64,000 nucleotides of DNA from Haloechinothrix_A salitolerans (GCF_039544105.1 NZ_BAABLA010000123.1), one strand, 5' to 3'; counted from the first letter of the stretch, positions 15,906-24,763 are shown. Numbers and translations: made by a program. The notes: a model not told the origin generated them from the sequence alone.

Positions 15906-16912
15906 CCGGAGTCGATGAGCGGCTGACGACGGCCGAGGGGCCGTACTTTGATGAGCTGTCCGTCGGGCAGGTGTTCGCTGGTGCGCCCGGCGTGACACTC
16001 ACGTCCGGCCTTGCCGCGGCGCACCAGGCCATCACCGGCGACAGGCTCGCGCTCCCGTTGGACGCGGCGCTGTGCGCCGACGTGACAGGGCGTGGCTTCC
16101 TCGCGCCGCCCGCGCTGGTGTGGGACATCGCTATCGGGCAGTCGACCGTGGCCACGCATCACGTCAAGGCCAACCTGTTCTACCGAGGCCTGGTGTTCCG
16201 GCGCACGCCTGTGCTCGGTGACACGCTGCGCACCAGGACTGAAGTGGTGGGAATGCGGCAGAACACGCCGCGTCCGGGGCGGACGCCGACGGGGCTCGCC
16301 GCTCTGCGCATCACCACCGTCGACCAGGACGAGCGGCCGGTACTGGACTTCTGGCGCTGCGCCATGCTGCCGTTGCGCGATCCCGACCGCGACACCGGGC
16401 ACGTCGACGACCTCGACAGCATCGGTGCGCCGCCGGATCCCGCCGCCCTTGCCGCCGTCACCGACGGCTGGAACCTCGCGCGCTTCGCCGAGCGCGGCCA
16501 AGGCCCGCGCTTCGCGGACCTCGTCGAGGGGCACGAGATCGAGGTCGGCGGGGGCGACGTGGTGAGCGGCGCGCCGGAGCTAGCCCGGCTCAGCCTCAAC
16601 ATCGCGAAGGTCCATCACGACACGGCCGCGGGCGGCGGGAACAGGTTGGTCTACGGCGGCCACACCATCGGCATCGCCCTTTCGCAAGCCAGCAGGGCCG
16701 TGCCGAGCATCCTCACGGTCGCGGGCTGGCACAGCTGCGATCACACCGGCCCGGTGCACGAGGGCGACACGCTGCGCAGCAGGCTCCGTGTCGAGCGCAC
16801 TGAGCCGCTGGTAGGTGGTGGCGGGCTGGTGCACCTGCGTTCCCGGGTTCGCGCCGACGCGGAGGAGCCGCGTGACGTGCTCGACTGGCGCTTCGCCGCT
16901 GTCATCGCCTGA
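15902..16912 (+). CDS. double hot-dog MaoC/mesaconyl-CoA hydratase-like protein
   Basis: The 336-residue protein is twice the size of a single MaoC domain and splits into two hot-dog halves (about residues 1-165 and 175-336). The second half carries ISSQ-like packing with the segment YGGHTIGIALSQAS, the typical hot-dog helix, and RLSLNIAKVHHD. The canonical D-x4-H hydratase pair is not clear in the first half. The family hydrates enoyl-CoA or mesaconyl-CoA. The ATGA overlap with the CitE-like gene indicates translational coupling, and the two enzymes probably act in sequence. Confidence 0.82.
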   Translation: MTGVDERLTTAEGPYFDELSVGQVFAGAPGVTLTSGLAAAHQAITGDRLALPLDAALCADVTGRGFLAPPALVWDIAIGQSTVATHHVKANLFYRGLVFRRTPVLGDTLRTRTEVVGMRQNTPRPGRTPTGLAALRITTVDQDERPVLDFWRCAMLPLRDPDRDTGHVDDLDSIGAPPDPAALAAVTDGWNLARFAERGQGPRFADLVEGHEIEVGGGDVVSGAPELARLSLNIAKVHHDTAAGGGNRLVYGGHTIGIALSQASRAVPSILTVAGWHSCDHTGPVHEGDTLRSRLRVERTEPLVGGGGLVHLRSRVRADAEEPRDVLDWRFAAVIA

Positions 16913-16930
16913 CGCGGCGCAGAGGGTTCT

Positions 16931-16949
16931 CAAAATTTTTAATCTATGT
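16931..16949 (+). promoter_or_regulatory. AT-rich operator-like element upstream of CoA ligase
   Basis: On the minus strand this block contains ACATAGATTAAAAA, nearly the same as ACGTAGATTAAAA at 14989. It lies 50 bases before the ligase start at 16999. No clear -35 box is visible, so the promoter itself is uncertain; TAATCT or TATGTT could be the -10. Confidence 0.5.
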
Positions 16950-16998
16950 TCTACTAAACACAGCTGAGGGGGACGTCGAGTTTGGGAGATGACTATCC

Positions 16999-18546
16999 GT
17001 GTACCCGGGAAAGATCGCTGAGCAAACGCCAGACAAGCCCGCGGTCATCATGGGCGGGTCCGGCACGACCATGTCTTATGCGGACTTGGAAGCCAACTCC
17101 GTGCGCGTGGCGCGGTTGCTGCGCGACGCTGGCCTGCGCCCTGGTGACGTAATCGCGTTGCTGGCCGAGAACAACATCCGGTGCTTCGAGATCTACTGGG
17201 CCGCGTTGCGGTCCGGCCTCTACATCACCGCGATCAACCAGCACCTGTCCGCCGAGGAAGTCTCGTACATCATCGATGACAGCGGCGCGAAGGTGCTGTT
17301 CGCATCGGCCGCGTTGCGCGAGCTGGCCGAGTCCGTGGTGTCACGGACACCGAATGTGGCGGCCCGGTATGCCTTCGACGGACCGGTCGACGGTCATGAG
17401 TCGTATGAGGACGCCCTTGCCGCGTCGTCCGCCGAGCCGCTCGCCGATCAGCCAGCTGGTGCCCCGATGCTGTACTCGTCTGGCACGACGGGTCGCCCGA
17501 AGGGCGTGAAGGTGTTCGTACCGCAGGTGCAGGTGGGTGAGCCCGGTGCGGACGTGCTGGTGCCGTTCGTGTCGAAGGTGTTCCAGCTTGGGCCGGAGGA
17601 CACCTACCTGATCCCCGCTCCGCTGTACCACGCCGCACCACTGCGCTGGGCAGGCGCGATTCACGCGCTGGGCGGCACGGTGCTGGTAATGGAGAAGTTC
17701 GACCCTGAGCGGATGCTCGCGCTGATCGACAAGTACAAGGTCACCGCGACGCAGGTGGTGCCAACGATGTTCGTGCGCATGCTCAAGCTCGCGCCCGAGG
17801 TGCGGGACAAGTACGACGTGTCGAGCATGCGGGCGGCCATCCATGCCGCCGCGCCATGTCCGGTCGAGGTCAAGCAGCAGATGATGGACTGGTGGGGCCC
17901 GGTCGTATGGGAGTACTACGGCTCCACCGAGGGCAACGGCCTGACGGCGATCAGCCCGCGGGAGTGGCTCGCCAAGCCCGGCTCTGTTGGCAGGGCCATG
18001 CTCGGCACCCTGCACATCTGCGACGACGATGGCACGGAGCTGCCGCCGGGTGAGATCGGTTTGGTGTACTTCGAGCGGGACGAGCTTCCGTTCGAGTATC
18101 ACAACGATCCGGAGAAGACCAGGCAGGCGCAGCACCCAGAGCATCCGAACTGGACCACCGTCGGCGACGTCGGCTACGTCGACGAGGACGGCTACCTGTT
18201 CTTGACCGACCGCAAGTCGTTCATGATCATCTCCGGCGGGGTCAACATCTACCCGCAGGAGGTCGAGGACGTCCTGACGCTGCACCCCAAGGTCTACGAC
18301 GTCGGTGTCATCGGTGTGCCCGACCCGGAGATGGGTGAACAGGTGAAGGCGGTCGTGCAGCCCGCGTCCGGCGTGACGGCCGATGCTGAGCTCGAGCGCG
18401 AGCTCATCTCCTACGTTCGCGAGCGCATCGCCCACTACAAGGCGCCGCGCAGCGTCGACTTCCTCGACGAACTGCCCCGCACTCCGACCGGCAAGCTGGT
18501 CAAGCGCAAGCTGCGGGAGCGTTACGAGCAGCCCGTGGCCTCCTGA
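16999..18546 (+). CDS. acyl-CoA synthetase (AMP-forming ligase), 515 aa
   Basis: A GTG start at 16999 with GGGAG upstream. All core adenylate-forming motifs are present: the P-loop YSSGTTGRPKG (159-169), YYGSTEG, the hinge region with TDRKSFMIISGG, and the C-terminal catalytic Lys in PTGKLVKRKL. The enzyme activates a carboxylic acid to acyl-AMP and then acyl-CoA. Its N-terminus is short and begins directly at the first beta-strand. A same-length paralogue with broken motifs lies at 44326. The gene is monocistronic, between its own AT-rich element and a hairpin terminator. Confidence 0.93.
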   Translation: MYPGKIAEQTPDKPAVIMGGSGTTMSYADLEANSVRVARLLRDAGLRPGDVIALLAENNIRCFEIYWAALRSGLYITAINQHLSAEEVSYIIDDSGAKVLFASAALRELAESVVSRTPNVAARYAFDGPVDGHESYEDALAASSAEPLADQPAGAPMLYSSGTTGRPKGVKVFVPQVQVGEPGADVLVPFVSKVFQLGPEDTYLIPAPLYHAAPLRWAGAIHALGGTVLVMEKFDPERMLALIDKYKVTATQVVPTMFVRMLKLAPEVRDKYDVSSMRAAIHAAAPCPVEVKQQMMDWWGPVVWEYYGSTEGNGLTAISPREWLAKPGSVGRAMLGTLHICDDDGTELPPGEIGLVYFERDELPFEYHNDPEKTRQAQHPEHPNWTTVGDVGYVDEDGYLFLTDRKSFMIISGGVNIYPQEVEDVLTLHPKVYDVGVIGVPDPEMGEQVKAVVQPASGVTADAELERELISYVRERIAHYKAPRSVDFLDELPRTPTGKLVKRKLRERYEQPVAS

Positions 18547-18570
18547 GGCGTCGAGGGAGACTCGGTAACC

Positions 18571-18607
18571 ACGGTGGCCCGCCGCTTTCCTCGCGGCGGG
18601 CCACCGT
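18571..18607. terminator. 15-bp hairpin between convergent genes
   Basis: Perfect 15-bp arms at 18571-18585 and 18593-18607 with a 7-base pyrimidine-rich loop (TTTCCTC), between the ligase (plus) and the SDR (minus). Confidence 0.78.
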
Positions 18608-18635
18608 CGTTGTGCCGCGATACGGATATGCCCGT

Positions 18636-19433
18636 TCAGGGCATCGAGTACCCGCCGCTGACGGCGATCACCTGGCCCGTTACCTGGCGCGCGGTCCGCT
18701 CGGACGACGCCCACACGACGGCGTTGGCGATGTCCGCCGCGGTGGTCAGCCGCCGCAGCGGGATCTGCTTCGTGACCGCGTCGACCTGCTTGTCGGTGAA
18801 GATCGCGTCCTGTCCTGCCGCCCACAGGCTGGTGCTGCCTACCGCGCCGTCGTCCTCCGGCAGCACTAGTCCGGGACAGACGACGTTGGAGCGGATGCCG
18901 TGCCTGCCGTGCTCCTTCGCCACGGTGCGGGCCAGCGCGATGAGCCCGGCCTTCGTCGTGCCGTAGACGCCTTGCCTGATCTCGCCGAACGCGGCGTCAC
19001 TCGAAATGAACACCAGTGAACCCGCACCGGCGTCGCGCATCGCCGCGATCGCGGCCTGGCTGCAGTCAATGGCAGCGAAGAGGTTGACGTCGATCATGGT
19101 CTGCCAGTCGTCACGGCTGGTGTCCTCGGCGATGAACCCGGGAATGCTCACGCCCGCGTTGTTCACCAGCGCGTCGATGCCGCCCCATGCGTCAACGACG
19201 GAGGCGACCGCACGACGGCCGGCGCCGGCCTCGGCGAGATCCATTCGCACCACCTCGGCCGCGGCGGCACCGCGGCCGAGCGCCTCCTTCGCGACCTTGG
19301 CCGCCTGCTCGCCGTCGCGGTCGCAGATCACGATGCGTGCGCCTTCGTCCGCGAAGCCGTGCACGATGCCGCGGCCGATGTTCGACGCGCCGCCGGTGAC
19401 CAGTACCCGAGCGTCCCTGAGTCCGAGGTCCAT
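18636..19433 (-). CDS. SDR-family oxidoreductase, 265 aa
   Basis: A classical SDR starting at ATG 19433: cofactor site TGGASNIGRG (about residues 13-22), Asp after strand 2 (ICDRDG) favouring NAD, NNAG, the catalytic Ser in FISSDAAFG, and YGTTK. The C-terminal TGQVIAVSGGYSMP is the normal SDR end. The family oxidises or reduces hydroxy/keto groups. It is divergent from the MaoC-SDR-crotonase operon beginning at 19551 and shares the AT-rich gap, so the two transcripts may be controlled together. Confidence 0.9.
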   Translation of the reverse strand: MDLGLRDARVLVTGGASNIGRGIVHGFADEGARIVICDRDGEQAAKVAKEALGRGAAAAEVVRMDLAEAGAGRRAVASVVDAWGGIDALVNNAGVSIPGFIAEDTSRDDWQTMIDVNLFAAIDCSQAAIAAMRDAGAGSLVFISSDAAFGEIRQGVYGTTKAGLIALARTVAKEHGRHGIRSNVVCPGLVLPEDDGAVGSTSLWAAGQDAIFTDKQVDAVTKQIPLRRLTTAADIANAVVWASSERTARQVTGQVIAVSGGYSMP

Positions 19434-19488
19434 TCCGCCTTCTCTCGGTTGTCGTGTTCGGGGGCCCTACGCCGAGCCAGGGGCGTAG

Positions 19489-19532
19489 TTGACGGCACGA
19501 TGGTACATATTTTATGTTCAATTCGAAAATAG
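19489..19532 (+). promoter_or_regulatory. promoter TTGACG-18-TATGTT and AT-rich element
   Basis: TTGACG (19489-19494) and TATGTT (19513-19518), spacing 18, fit the MaoC-led operon. The AT-rich block 19505-19532 overlaps the -10 and start region and, on the minus strand, includes TTGAACATAAAAT, related to the other elements. The divergent SDR start is at 19433. Confidence 0.6.
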
Positions 19533-19550
19533 GAAGGACGTGGGACAGCT

Positions 19551-20003
19551 GTGAGGATCTTCAACGGCATCGGAGAACTGCGGGCCGCCGAGGGCGAGGA
19601 ACTTGGCACGAGTGACTGGCTCGTCGTCGACCAGCCGCGAATCGACCTGTTCGCCGACGCGACAGGCGACCACCAATGGATCCATGTGGACACCGAGAAG
19701 GCGGTGGACGGCCCGTTCGGCGGCACCATCGCGCACGGACTGCTGACGCTGTCGCTGCTGCCGACGTTCCTGCAGCAGATCTACCGGGTCGACGGCATCA
19801 GGATGGCCGTGAACTACGGGCTCGACAAAGTGCGGCTGCCCGCGCCGGTACCAGCGGGTTCGAAGCTGCGGGCGACGTCGAAAGTCCTGGAGGTAACCGA
19901 CCTCGACGGTGCCGTTCAGGTAAAGCTGAGCACTACCATCGAGGTTGAGGGCGGCGACAAACCAGCCTGCGTGGCCGAGTCGATCGTGCGGTACGTGGCA
20001 TGA
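19551..20003 (+). CDS. MaoC-family enoyl-CoA hydratase, 150 aa
   Basis: A single hot-dog domain with the hydratase-2 motif: Asp and His in DATGDHQWIHVD (about residues 36-47) match the D-x4-H catalytic pair, followed by FGGTIAHGLLTLSLLP, the hot-dog helix. It should hydrate trans-2-enoyl-CoA to (R)-3-hydroxyacyl-CoA. The start is a GTG at 19551. It overlaps by four bases an SDR that could oxidise the hydroxy product. Because the crotonases in this island lack the full Glu pair of classical hydratases, this may be a main hydratase. Confidence 0.9.
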   Translation: MRIFNGIGELRAAEGEELGTSDWLVVDQPRIDLFADATGDHQWIHVDTEKAVDGPFGGTIAHGLLTLSLLPTFLQQIYRVDGIRMAVNYGLDKVRLPAPVPAGSKLRATSKVLEVTDLDGAVQVKLSTTIEVEGGDKPACVAESIVRYVA

Positions 20004-20740
20004 GCGGTCTGGTGGAAGGCCGCGCCGCTGTGGTCACCGGAGCGGCACAGGGCATCGGGCTGGCCATCGCCACGACGTTGCATGAGCACGGCGCGTCGGT
20101 CGTCATCGCCGACCGCGACAGCGACCGCGCCGAGCAGGCCGCCAAGGAACTCGGCAGCGAACGCGTGCTGGCGCTCGGCTGCGACGTCACGGACGAGGCC
20201 AGCATGGAACGCGCGGTGCACACGGCCGCCGAGGAGTTCGGCGGCCTCGATATCCATGTCAACAACGCGGGCATCACCCGGGACGCCTCGCTGCGCAAGA
20301 TGGGGGTGGACGACTTCGACGCGGTGATGACCGTGCACCTGCGCGGCACCTGGCTCGGCGTCCGCGCGGCGTCCGCCGTGATGCGGGAGGCTGGCCGGGG
20401 CTCGATCGTCAACATGTCCTCGCTGTCCGGCAAGGCTGGCAACCCGGGCCAGACCAACTACAGCGCTGCCAAAGCAGGCGTCGTGGGGCTCACCAAGGCA
20501 GCGGCGAAGGAACTCGCGCACAAGAACGTACGGGTCAATGCCATCCAGCCGGGCCTGATTCGCACCGCGATGACCGAGGCGATGCCGCAGGACGTCTTCG
20601 CCCAGAACGAGGCGGCCATCCCGATGAAACGCGCTGGCGAGGCGAGCGAGGTCGCGGGCGCCGCGCTGTTCCTCGCCTCCGATCTCGCCAGCTACATGAC
20701 CGGATCCGTGCTCGAGGTCGGCGGAGGGCGGCTGATGTGA
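20000..20740 (+). CDS. FabG-like SDR, probable 3-hydroxyacyl-CoA dehydrogenase
   Basis: The 246-residue SDR has TGAAQGIG (about residues 14-21), Asp at the end of strand 2 (IADRDS), NNAGITRD, the Ser in NMSSLSGK, and YSAAK. NNAGITRD and the YSAAKAG helix are typical of FabG-like enzymes. It overlaps the MaoC hydratase start-to-stop and the following crotonase, so three genes are translationally coupled. The likely step is oxidation of the 3-hydroxyacyl-CoA formed by the MaoC hydratase. Confidence 0.9.
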   Translation: MSGLVEGRAAVVTGAAQGIGLAIATTLHEHGASVVIADRDSDRAEQAAKELGSERVLALGCDVTDEASMERAVHTAAEEFGGLDIHVNNAGITRDASLRKMGVDDFDAVMTVHLRGTWLGVRAASAVMREAGRGSIVNMSSLSGKAGNPGQTNYSAAKAGVVGLTKAAAKELAHKNVRVNAIQPGLIRTAMTEAMPQDVFAQNEAAIPMKRAGEASEVAGAALFLASDLASYMTGSVLEVGGGRLM

Positions 20741-21558
20741 CCGCGACCGCGGACAACCAGCGCGAAGACACCGACCTGGTCGTGGCCGAGGCCGCGCCAC
20801 ATGTGCTGCGGGTCAGCCTGAACCGGCCGCACCGGCGTAACGCCCTCACGCCTGGGCTGATGGATCGGTTGACGGCCGTCATCGACAGCGTGGCCGACGA
20901 CCCGGCGGTTCGGGCTCTTGTCGTCACAGGGAATGGTGCTGGCTTCTGCTCCGGCTTCGACCTGCGGGAGATCCGCGACACGCACCAGCTGGGGCTGCCC
21001 GAGCTGCTCCGTAAGCAGGAGGAGTGGGCAGGCGCTATCCAACGGCTGATCGAGTTGCCGTTACCCGTCATCGCCGCGGTCAACGGTGCGGCGGTCGGAG
21101 CGGGGATGTCGCTGGCCCTTGCCGCGGACATGCGCGTCGTCACCGAGGACACGACATTCGGTGCCGCCTTCGTCCGGATCGGACTGTCCGGTGCCGACCT
21201 CGGGCTCTCCTGGACGCTGCCAAGGACGGTGGGCATGGGGCTTGCCGCGGAGATGATGTTGACAGGGCGGCCGGTGGACGGCACCGAGGCTTACCGGATC
21301 GGCCTTGCCAACCGCGTCTGCACCGAGGACGACCCGCTGGCGACCGCGGTCGAGCTCGCGCAGGCTGTCGCGGCCAACAGCCCGTTCGGTGTCGCGCTGA
21401 CCAAGAAGGTGCTGCACAGTGGCGTGGACGCGCCATCGTTCGCCGCGGCGGTCGAGATCGAGAACCGCAACCAAATCCTTGCCTCCCGTACCGAAGACAT
21501 GGCTGAGGCCCTCCGCGCCAACGCCGAAGGTCGGCGACCGGAGTTCCGAAACAGATGA
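20737..21558 (+). CDS. crotonase-family protein (isomerase-like active site)
   Basis: A GTG start at 20737 overlaps the SDR stop. The 273-residue crotonase has the oxyanion-hole segments GFCSGFDLRE and NGAAVGAGMS. The two Glu residues of classical enoyl-CoA hydratase are replaced (Ser and Phe by alignment), while an Asp occurs in GLSGADLG, the region used by PaaG-like isomerases. I therefore expect double-bond isomerisation or another crotonase reaction rather than simple hydration. It is the first of four crotonase genes in a row. Confidence 0.88.
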   Translation: MTATADNQREDTDLVVAEAAPHVLRVSLNRPHRRNALTPGLMDRLTAVIDSVADDPAVRALVVTGNGAGFCSGFDLREIRDTHQLGLPELLRKQEEWAGAIQRLIELPLPVIAAVNGAAVGAGMSLALAADMRVVTEDTTFGAAFVRIGLSGADLGLSWTLPRTVGMGLAAEMMLTGRPVDGTEAYRIGLANRVCTEDDPLATAVELAQAVAANSPFGVALTKKVLHSGVDAPSFAAAVEIENRNQILASRTEDMAEALRANAEGRRPEFRNR

Positions 21559-21565
21559 GGGTGTG

Positions 21566-22357
21566 ATGGACGCGAACAGTGCGCGACCCGCCGTGCGGAC
21601 CAGAACGGACGGCGGTGTCGGCCACCTCCTGCTTGACCGGCCCGATGCGATGAACGCGATCACGGTAGAGCTCGGCGATCAGCTCGAGCGCGGGCTGCGG
21701 GAACTGGCTGGTGACGAGGCCGTTCGCGTGATCGTCATCAGAGGTGCGGGCGGGAACTTCTCCGTCGGCGGCGACTTCAACGAGGTGGAGCGGCTGCGCG
21801 CGAGCGGACCTGATGCGCTGGCGCCGCTGTTCGTGAACTTCGGCATGGCGTGCGGTGCGATCGCGGATCTGCCGGTACCTGTGGTGGCCGCGGTTGAGGG
21901 CTACGCGATGGCGGGCGGCTTCGAGCTGATGCAGGCCTGCGACATCGCCGTGGTGCGATCCGACGCCACGATCGCGGACAACCACGCCAACTTCGGTCAG
22001 GTTCCTGGTGGCGGCGGTTCCCAGCGGCTGCCTCGGCTCGTCGGCAGGCAACGCGCGCTTGGCCACATTCTCTCCGGTGATCGCCTGTCCGGCGAGCAGG
22101 CCGCGGCGTGGGGGTTGGCGTACCGCTGCTTCGAGCCGGACGACTTCGAGCAGGGCGTCTCGGAGCTCGCCGAGCAGCTAGCGAGCAAGAGCCGCGACGC
22201 GCTCGGCACGATCAAGCGACTGGTGTACGACGGCTTGCGGACGAGCCTCGAAGACGGACTCGCCACCGAACTGTCCACAGTGATCGAACATGTCTCCGGA
22301 GACCCCGCTGGAGACGACATCGCCGGGTTCACCGGTAGCAAGGGAGTGCGTACATGA
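21566..22357 (+). CDS. crotonase-family protein retaining one catalytic Glu
   Basis: The start is the ATG at 21566, eight bases after the previous stop; an in-frame extension to 21419 lies inside the upstream gene. The 263-residue protein has NFSVGGDFNE and GYAMAGGFELMQACD, where the Glu of GGFEL matches the first hydratase Glu; the second (Q-P-E in the classical enzyme) is His here. The loop GQVPGGGGSQRLPRLVG is otherwise hydratase-like. Activity may be hydratase, weakened, or another reaction. It overlaps the next crotonase by four bases. Confidence 0.87.
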   Translation: MDANSARPAVRTRTDGGVGHLLLDRPDAMNAITVELGDQLERGLRELAGDEAVRVIVIRGAGGNFSVGGDFNEVERLRASGPDALAPLFVNFGMACGAIADLPVPVVAAVEGYAMAGGFELMQACDIAVVRSDATIADNHANFGQVPGGGGSQRLPRLVGRQRALGHILSGDRLSGEQAAAWGLAYRCFEPDDFEQGVSELAEQLASKSRDALGTIKRLVYDGLRTSLEDGLATELSTVIEHVSGDPAGDDIAGFTGSKGVRT

Positions 22358-23163
22358 CCGACAAGCTCATCGATAGTGGTCCCGTGCTGCTCGATCTCGA
22401 CGAGGACGGGGTGGCCAGGATCCGGCTGAACCGACCCGACGCGTCCAACGGGATGAACGTCGAGTTCCTCACAGCGCTGCACGACGCGGTGTTGCGTTGT
22501 CACGGTGAGCCGAGGGTGCGCGCCGTGATCCTGTCCGGCGAGGGCCCGAATTTCTGCGCGGGTGGTGACGTCCGAACGTTCGCGAGCAAGGGCGACGCGC
22601 TCCCGGACTACCTCCGGGAGGCAACCGCGTGGCTACAGCTCGCCGCGTCGGCCCTGATTCAGCTGCGCGCGCCGGTCGTCGCGGCGGTGCACGGATTCGC
22701 CGCCGGTGGTGGCGGCCTCGGCCTGGTGTGCGCATCGGATTTCGTGGTTGCAGCCGAGTCCGCGAAGTTCATGTCCGGTGCGGTCCGCGTCGGGATGGCG
22801 CCCGACGCGGGCGTGTCGGTCACGCTGACCCAGTTAGTGGGGCTCCGCAAGGCGATGGAGATCCTGCTAACCAACCCGACGCTCACCGCGGCGGAGGCAC
22901 TGGACATCGGGCTGCTGACCAAGGTAGTGCCCGACGACGCCTTGCACGCCGAGGTGACCGACCTGGGACGCACCCTGGCGGTGAGCGCGCCGAAGGCCGT
23001 CGGCGAGACCAAGCGGTTGTTGTGGAGCGGGGTCGGCGCGGCGGTGGAGACGCGCCTTCCTGAGGAGGCTCGCACGGTGGCTGAGCTGGCCGCGACCGCG
23101 GACGCCAAGGAAGGTCTTGCCGCCGTGATCGAGCGCAGGTCACCGGAATTCACGGGGACATGA
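22354..23163 (+). CDS. crotonase-family protein (Asp-type, PaaG-like)
   Basis: A 269-residue crotonase, ATGA-coupled to its neighbour. Oxyanion segments NFCAGGDVRT and GFAAGGGGLGLVCASD are present. Both classical Glu positions are missing, while Asp is found in GMAPDAGVS, as in delta-3,delta-2-enoyl-CoA isomerases of the PaaG/FadB-like type. It probably shifts a double bond during degradation of a branched or cyclic acyl-CoA. The sequence is clearly different from its neighbours, so it is not a recent duplication. Confidence 0.87.
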   Translation: MTDKLIDSGPVLLDLDEDGVARIRLNRPDASNGMNVEFLTALHDAVLRCHGEPRVRAVILSGEGPNFCAGGDVRTFASKGDALPDYLREATAWLQLAASALIQLRAPVVAAVHGFAAGGGGLGLVCASDFVVAAESAKFMSGAVRVGMAPDAGVSVTLTQLVGLRKAMEILLTNPTLTAAEALDIGLLTKVVPDDALHAEVTDLGRTLAVSAPKAVGETKRLLWSGVGAAVETRLPEEARTVAELAATADAKEGLAAVIERRSPEFTGT

Positions 23164-23951
23164 GCGCGGAGATGGACACATCGGACTGCGTTGTCGCACA
23201 CGATGAGGGTGCCGTCCGGGTCGTGACGCTCAACCGGCCGGACCTGCGCAACGCGATCGACCTCGACCTGCGCGTGGTGCTCGCGGAACTGCTCGAGAAG
23301 GGCATGGCGGACGACGACGTGCGGGTCATCGTGCTCACTGGCGCCGGGTCGTCGTTCTGCTCTGGCGGCGATATCTCGACCATGCGGCGCATGGGGCCCG
23401 CGGAGAGCAAGCCCCGCGCCGAGGCGGCCAAGCGGGTGATCACCGCGATCTGGGACGGACCGAAGCCGGTGGTGGCGGCCGTCGAGGGCTACGCCATGGG
23501 CGCGGGCACCGCGCTGGCGCTGGCTTGCGACCGGGTTGTCGCCGCCCGTGACGCCACGTTCAGCACGACCTTCACCGGCGTCGGCCTCGCGGGCGACATG
23601 GGTATCTTCGCCTCGCTGCCAGCGCGGGTTGGCCCCGCCACGGCGCGGCAACTGATGTTGCTGCCGAAGCGGCTCACCGGGGACGAGGCGGAGCGGCTCG
23701 GCATGGTCGACGCCGTGACCTCGCCTGGCGAGGCGCTCGCCCAGTCGCTCGTCGATGCCGCGACAATCGCCGCCGGCCCGCCGCTCGCGCTGCGCGAGAT
23801 CAAGCGGATGCTCACTCGCTGGCCAGCCGATCCACGTGGCGTTCTCGACCAGGAGGTGGAGCTGCAGACGCGCTTGTTCGACAGCGAGGATTTCGCCGAG
23901 GGAGTCGCGGCGTTCCGCGAGCGCCGCACCCCGGTCTTTCGTGGATGCTGA
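23160..23951 (+). CDS. crotonase-family protein (Asp-type)
   Basis: The fourth crotonase of the run, 263 residues, ATGA-coupled. SFCSGGDIST and GYAMGAGTALALACD form the oxyanion hole. The first Glu position is Ala and the second is not acidic; Asp in GLAGDMGIF is in the isomerase-type position. Family reactions include isomerisation, ring opening and hydrolysis. Four adjacent crotonases suggest several successive non-hydratase steps or substrates with different ring or branch positions. Confidence 0.87.
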   Translation: MSAEMDTSDCVVAHDEGAVRVVTLNRPDLRNAIDLDLRVVLAELLEKGMADDDVRVIVLTGAGSSFCSGGDISTMRRMGPAESKPRAEAAKRVITAIWDGPKPVVAAVEGYAMGAGTALALACDRVVAARDATFSTTFTGVGLAGDMGIFASLPARVGPATARQLMLLPKRLTGDEAERLGMVDAVTSPGEALAQSLVDAATIAAGPPLALREIKRMLTRWPADPRGVLDQEVELQTRLFDSEDFAEGVAAFRERRTPVFRGC

Positions 23952-23980
23952 GCAGGCGACGCCGGACGAAGGGATCAGCC

Positions 23981-24763
23981 ATGCGGCCCGATCGAGTGGG
24001 TGCGCTTCGCGCGGAGCGTGCGGAGATGTTGCGGTTCTCCCGAGAGCTGGACGACACGGAGTGGCGGGCCGCGAGCTGCGCGCCCGGCTGGCGGGTGCAG
24101 GATGTGGTGACGCACCTGGCCGCCGGATGCCGTGCCGTCTTCACCCCAGCGGTGCTGTCGATCATGCGCAGCAGGGACATCGAGCGAACTAACGACGAGT
24201 TCGTCGATCGGTGTCGCGACTGGCCGCCACGGCGGACGCTCGCCGAGTACGAGCGCTGGAGCGCCAGGCTCGCCACTGCGGCAGGCGTTGTGGGGCATGG
24301 GCCGGTGAGCCGGATACCACTGCCGCTCGCCGAACTCGGTCGATTCCCCGCCGGGCTGCTGCTCGCCGGGGCGATGACCTTCGATCACCACACCCATCTC
24401 CGCCACGACATGGCACCGGCACTTGGCAGGCCGGTGCCCGGCACCGACGCGGCTCGGATGGGCACGGTGCTGGAGTGGATGTTCGCCGTCCTGCGCAACC
24501 AGCTGCGATCCGCCGACCCCTCGTGGTTGACGCGGCCGCTCGACGTCGTACTCGATGGTCCTGGCGGTGGTGGCTGGCGCGTTGGCCCTGGCCCCGTGGT
24601 TGCCGCGGGAGTCACCGGCGGGGCGGCGGCCACGATCACCTGTCCGGCGACGGACTTCCCGGAATGGGCTACCTGCCGCGCCGCGTGGCGTGACCGGGAC
24701 GTCCGCATCTCGGGCGATGCCGAGTACGCCGCCCGCTTTCTCGACAGCGTTCGCGTGGTGTGA
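23981..24763 (+). CDS. DinB/maleylpyruvate-isomerase-like (mycothiol-type) protein
   Basis: The ATG at 23981 with GAAGGG upstream is preferred to the ATG at 23945, which overlaps the crotonase stop but adds only a short basic leader. The 260-residue protein begins with a helix bundle containing GWRVQDVVTHLAAG, the family's first His, and later has TFDHHTHLRHD, giving the His/Asp metal site. Members of this family bind zinc and use mycothiol or act as thiol-dependent isomerases or transferases. The substrate is not known. It lies between the crotonases and a CoA ligase on the same strand. Confidence 0.78.
   Translation: MRPDRVGALRAERAEMLRFSRELDDTEWRAASCAPGWRVQDVVTHLAAGCRAVFTPAVLSIMRSRDIERTNDEFVDRCRDWPPRRTLAEYERWSARLATAAGVVGHGPVSRIPLPLAELGRFPAGLLLAGAMTFDHHTHLRHDMAPALGRPVPGTDAARMGTVLEWMFAVLRNQLRSADPSWLTRPLDVVLDGPGGGGWRVGPGPVVAAGVTGGAAATITCPATDFPEWATCRAAWRDRDVRISGDAEYAARFLDSVRVV

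Noticed and set aside
17341..18825. Long minus-strand open frame opposite the CoA ligase (494 codons), and similar ones opposite 28242-29642 and 38182-39717
   Set aside because: They are antisense to clear enzyme genes, have Arg/His/Pro-rich chance composition and no recognisable domain or ribosome site. Such shadows are expected in very GC-rich coding DNA.
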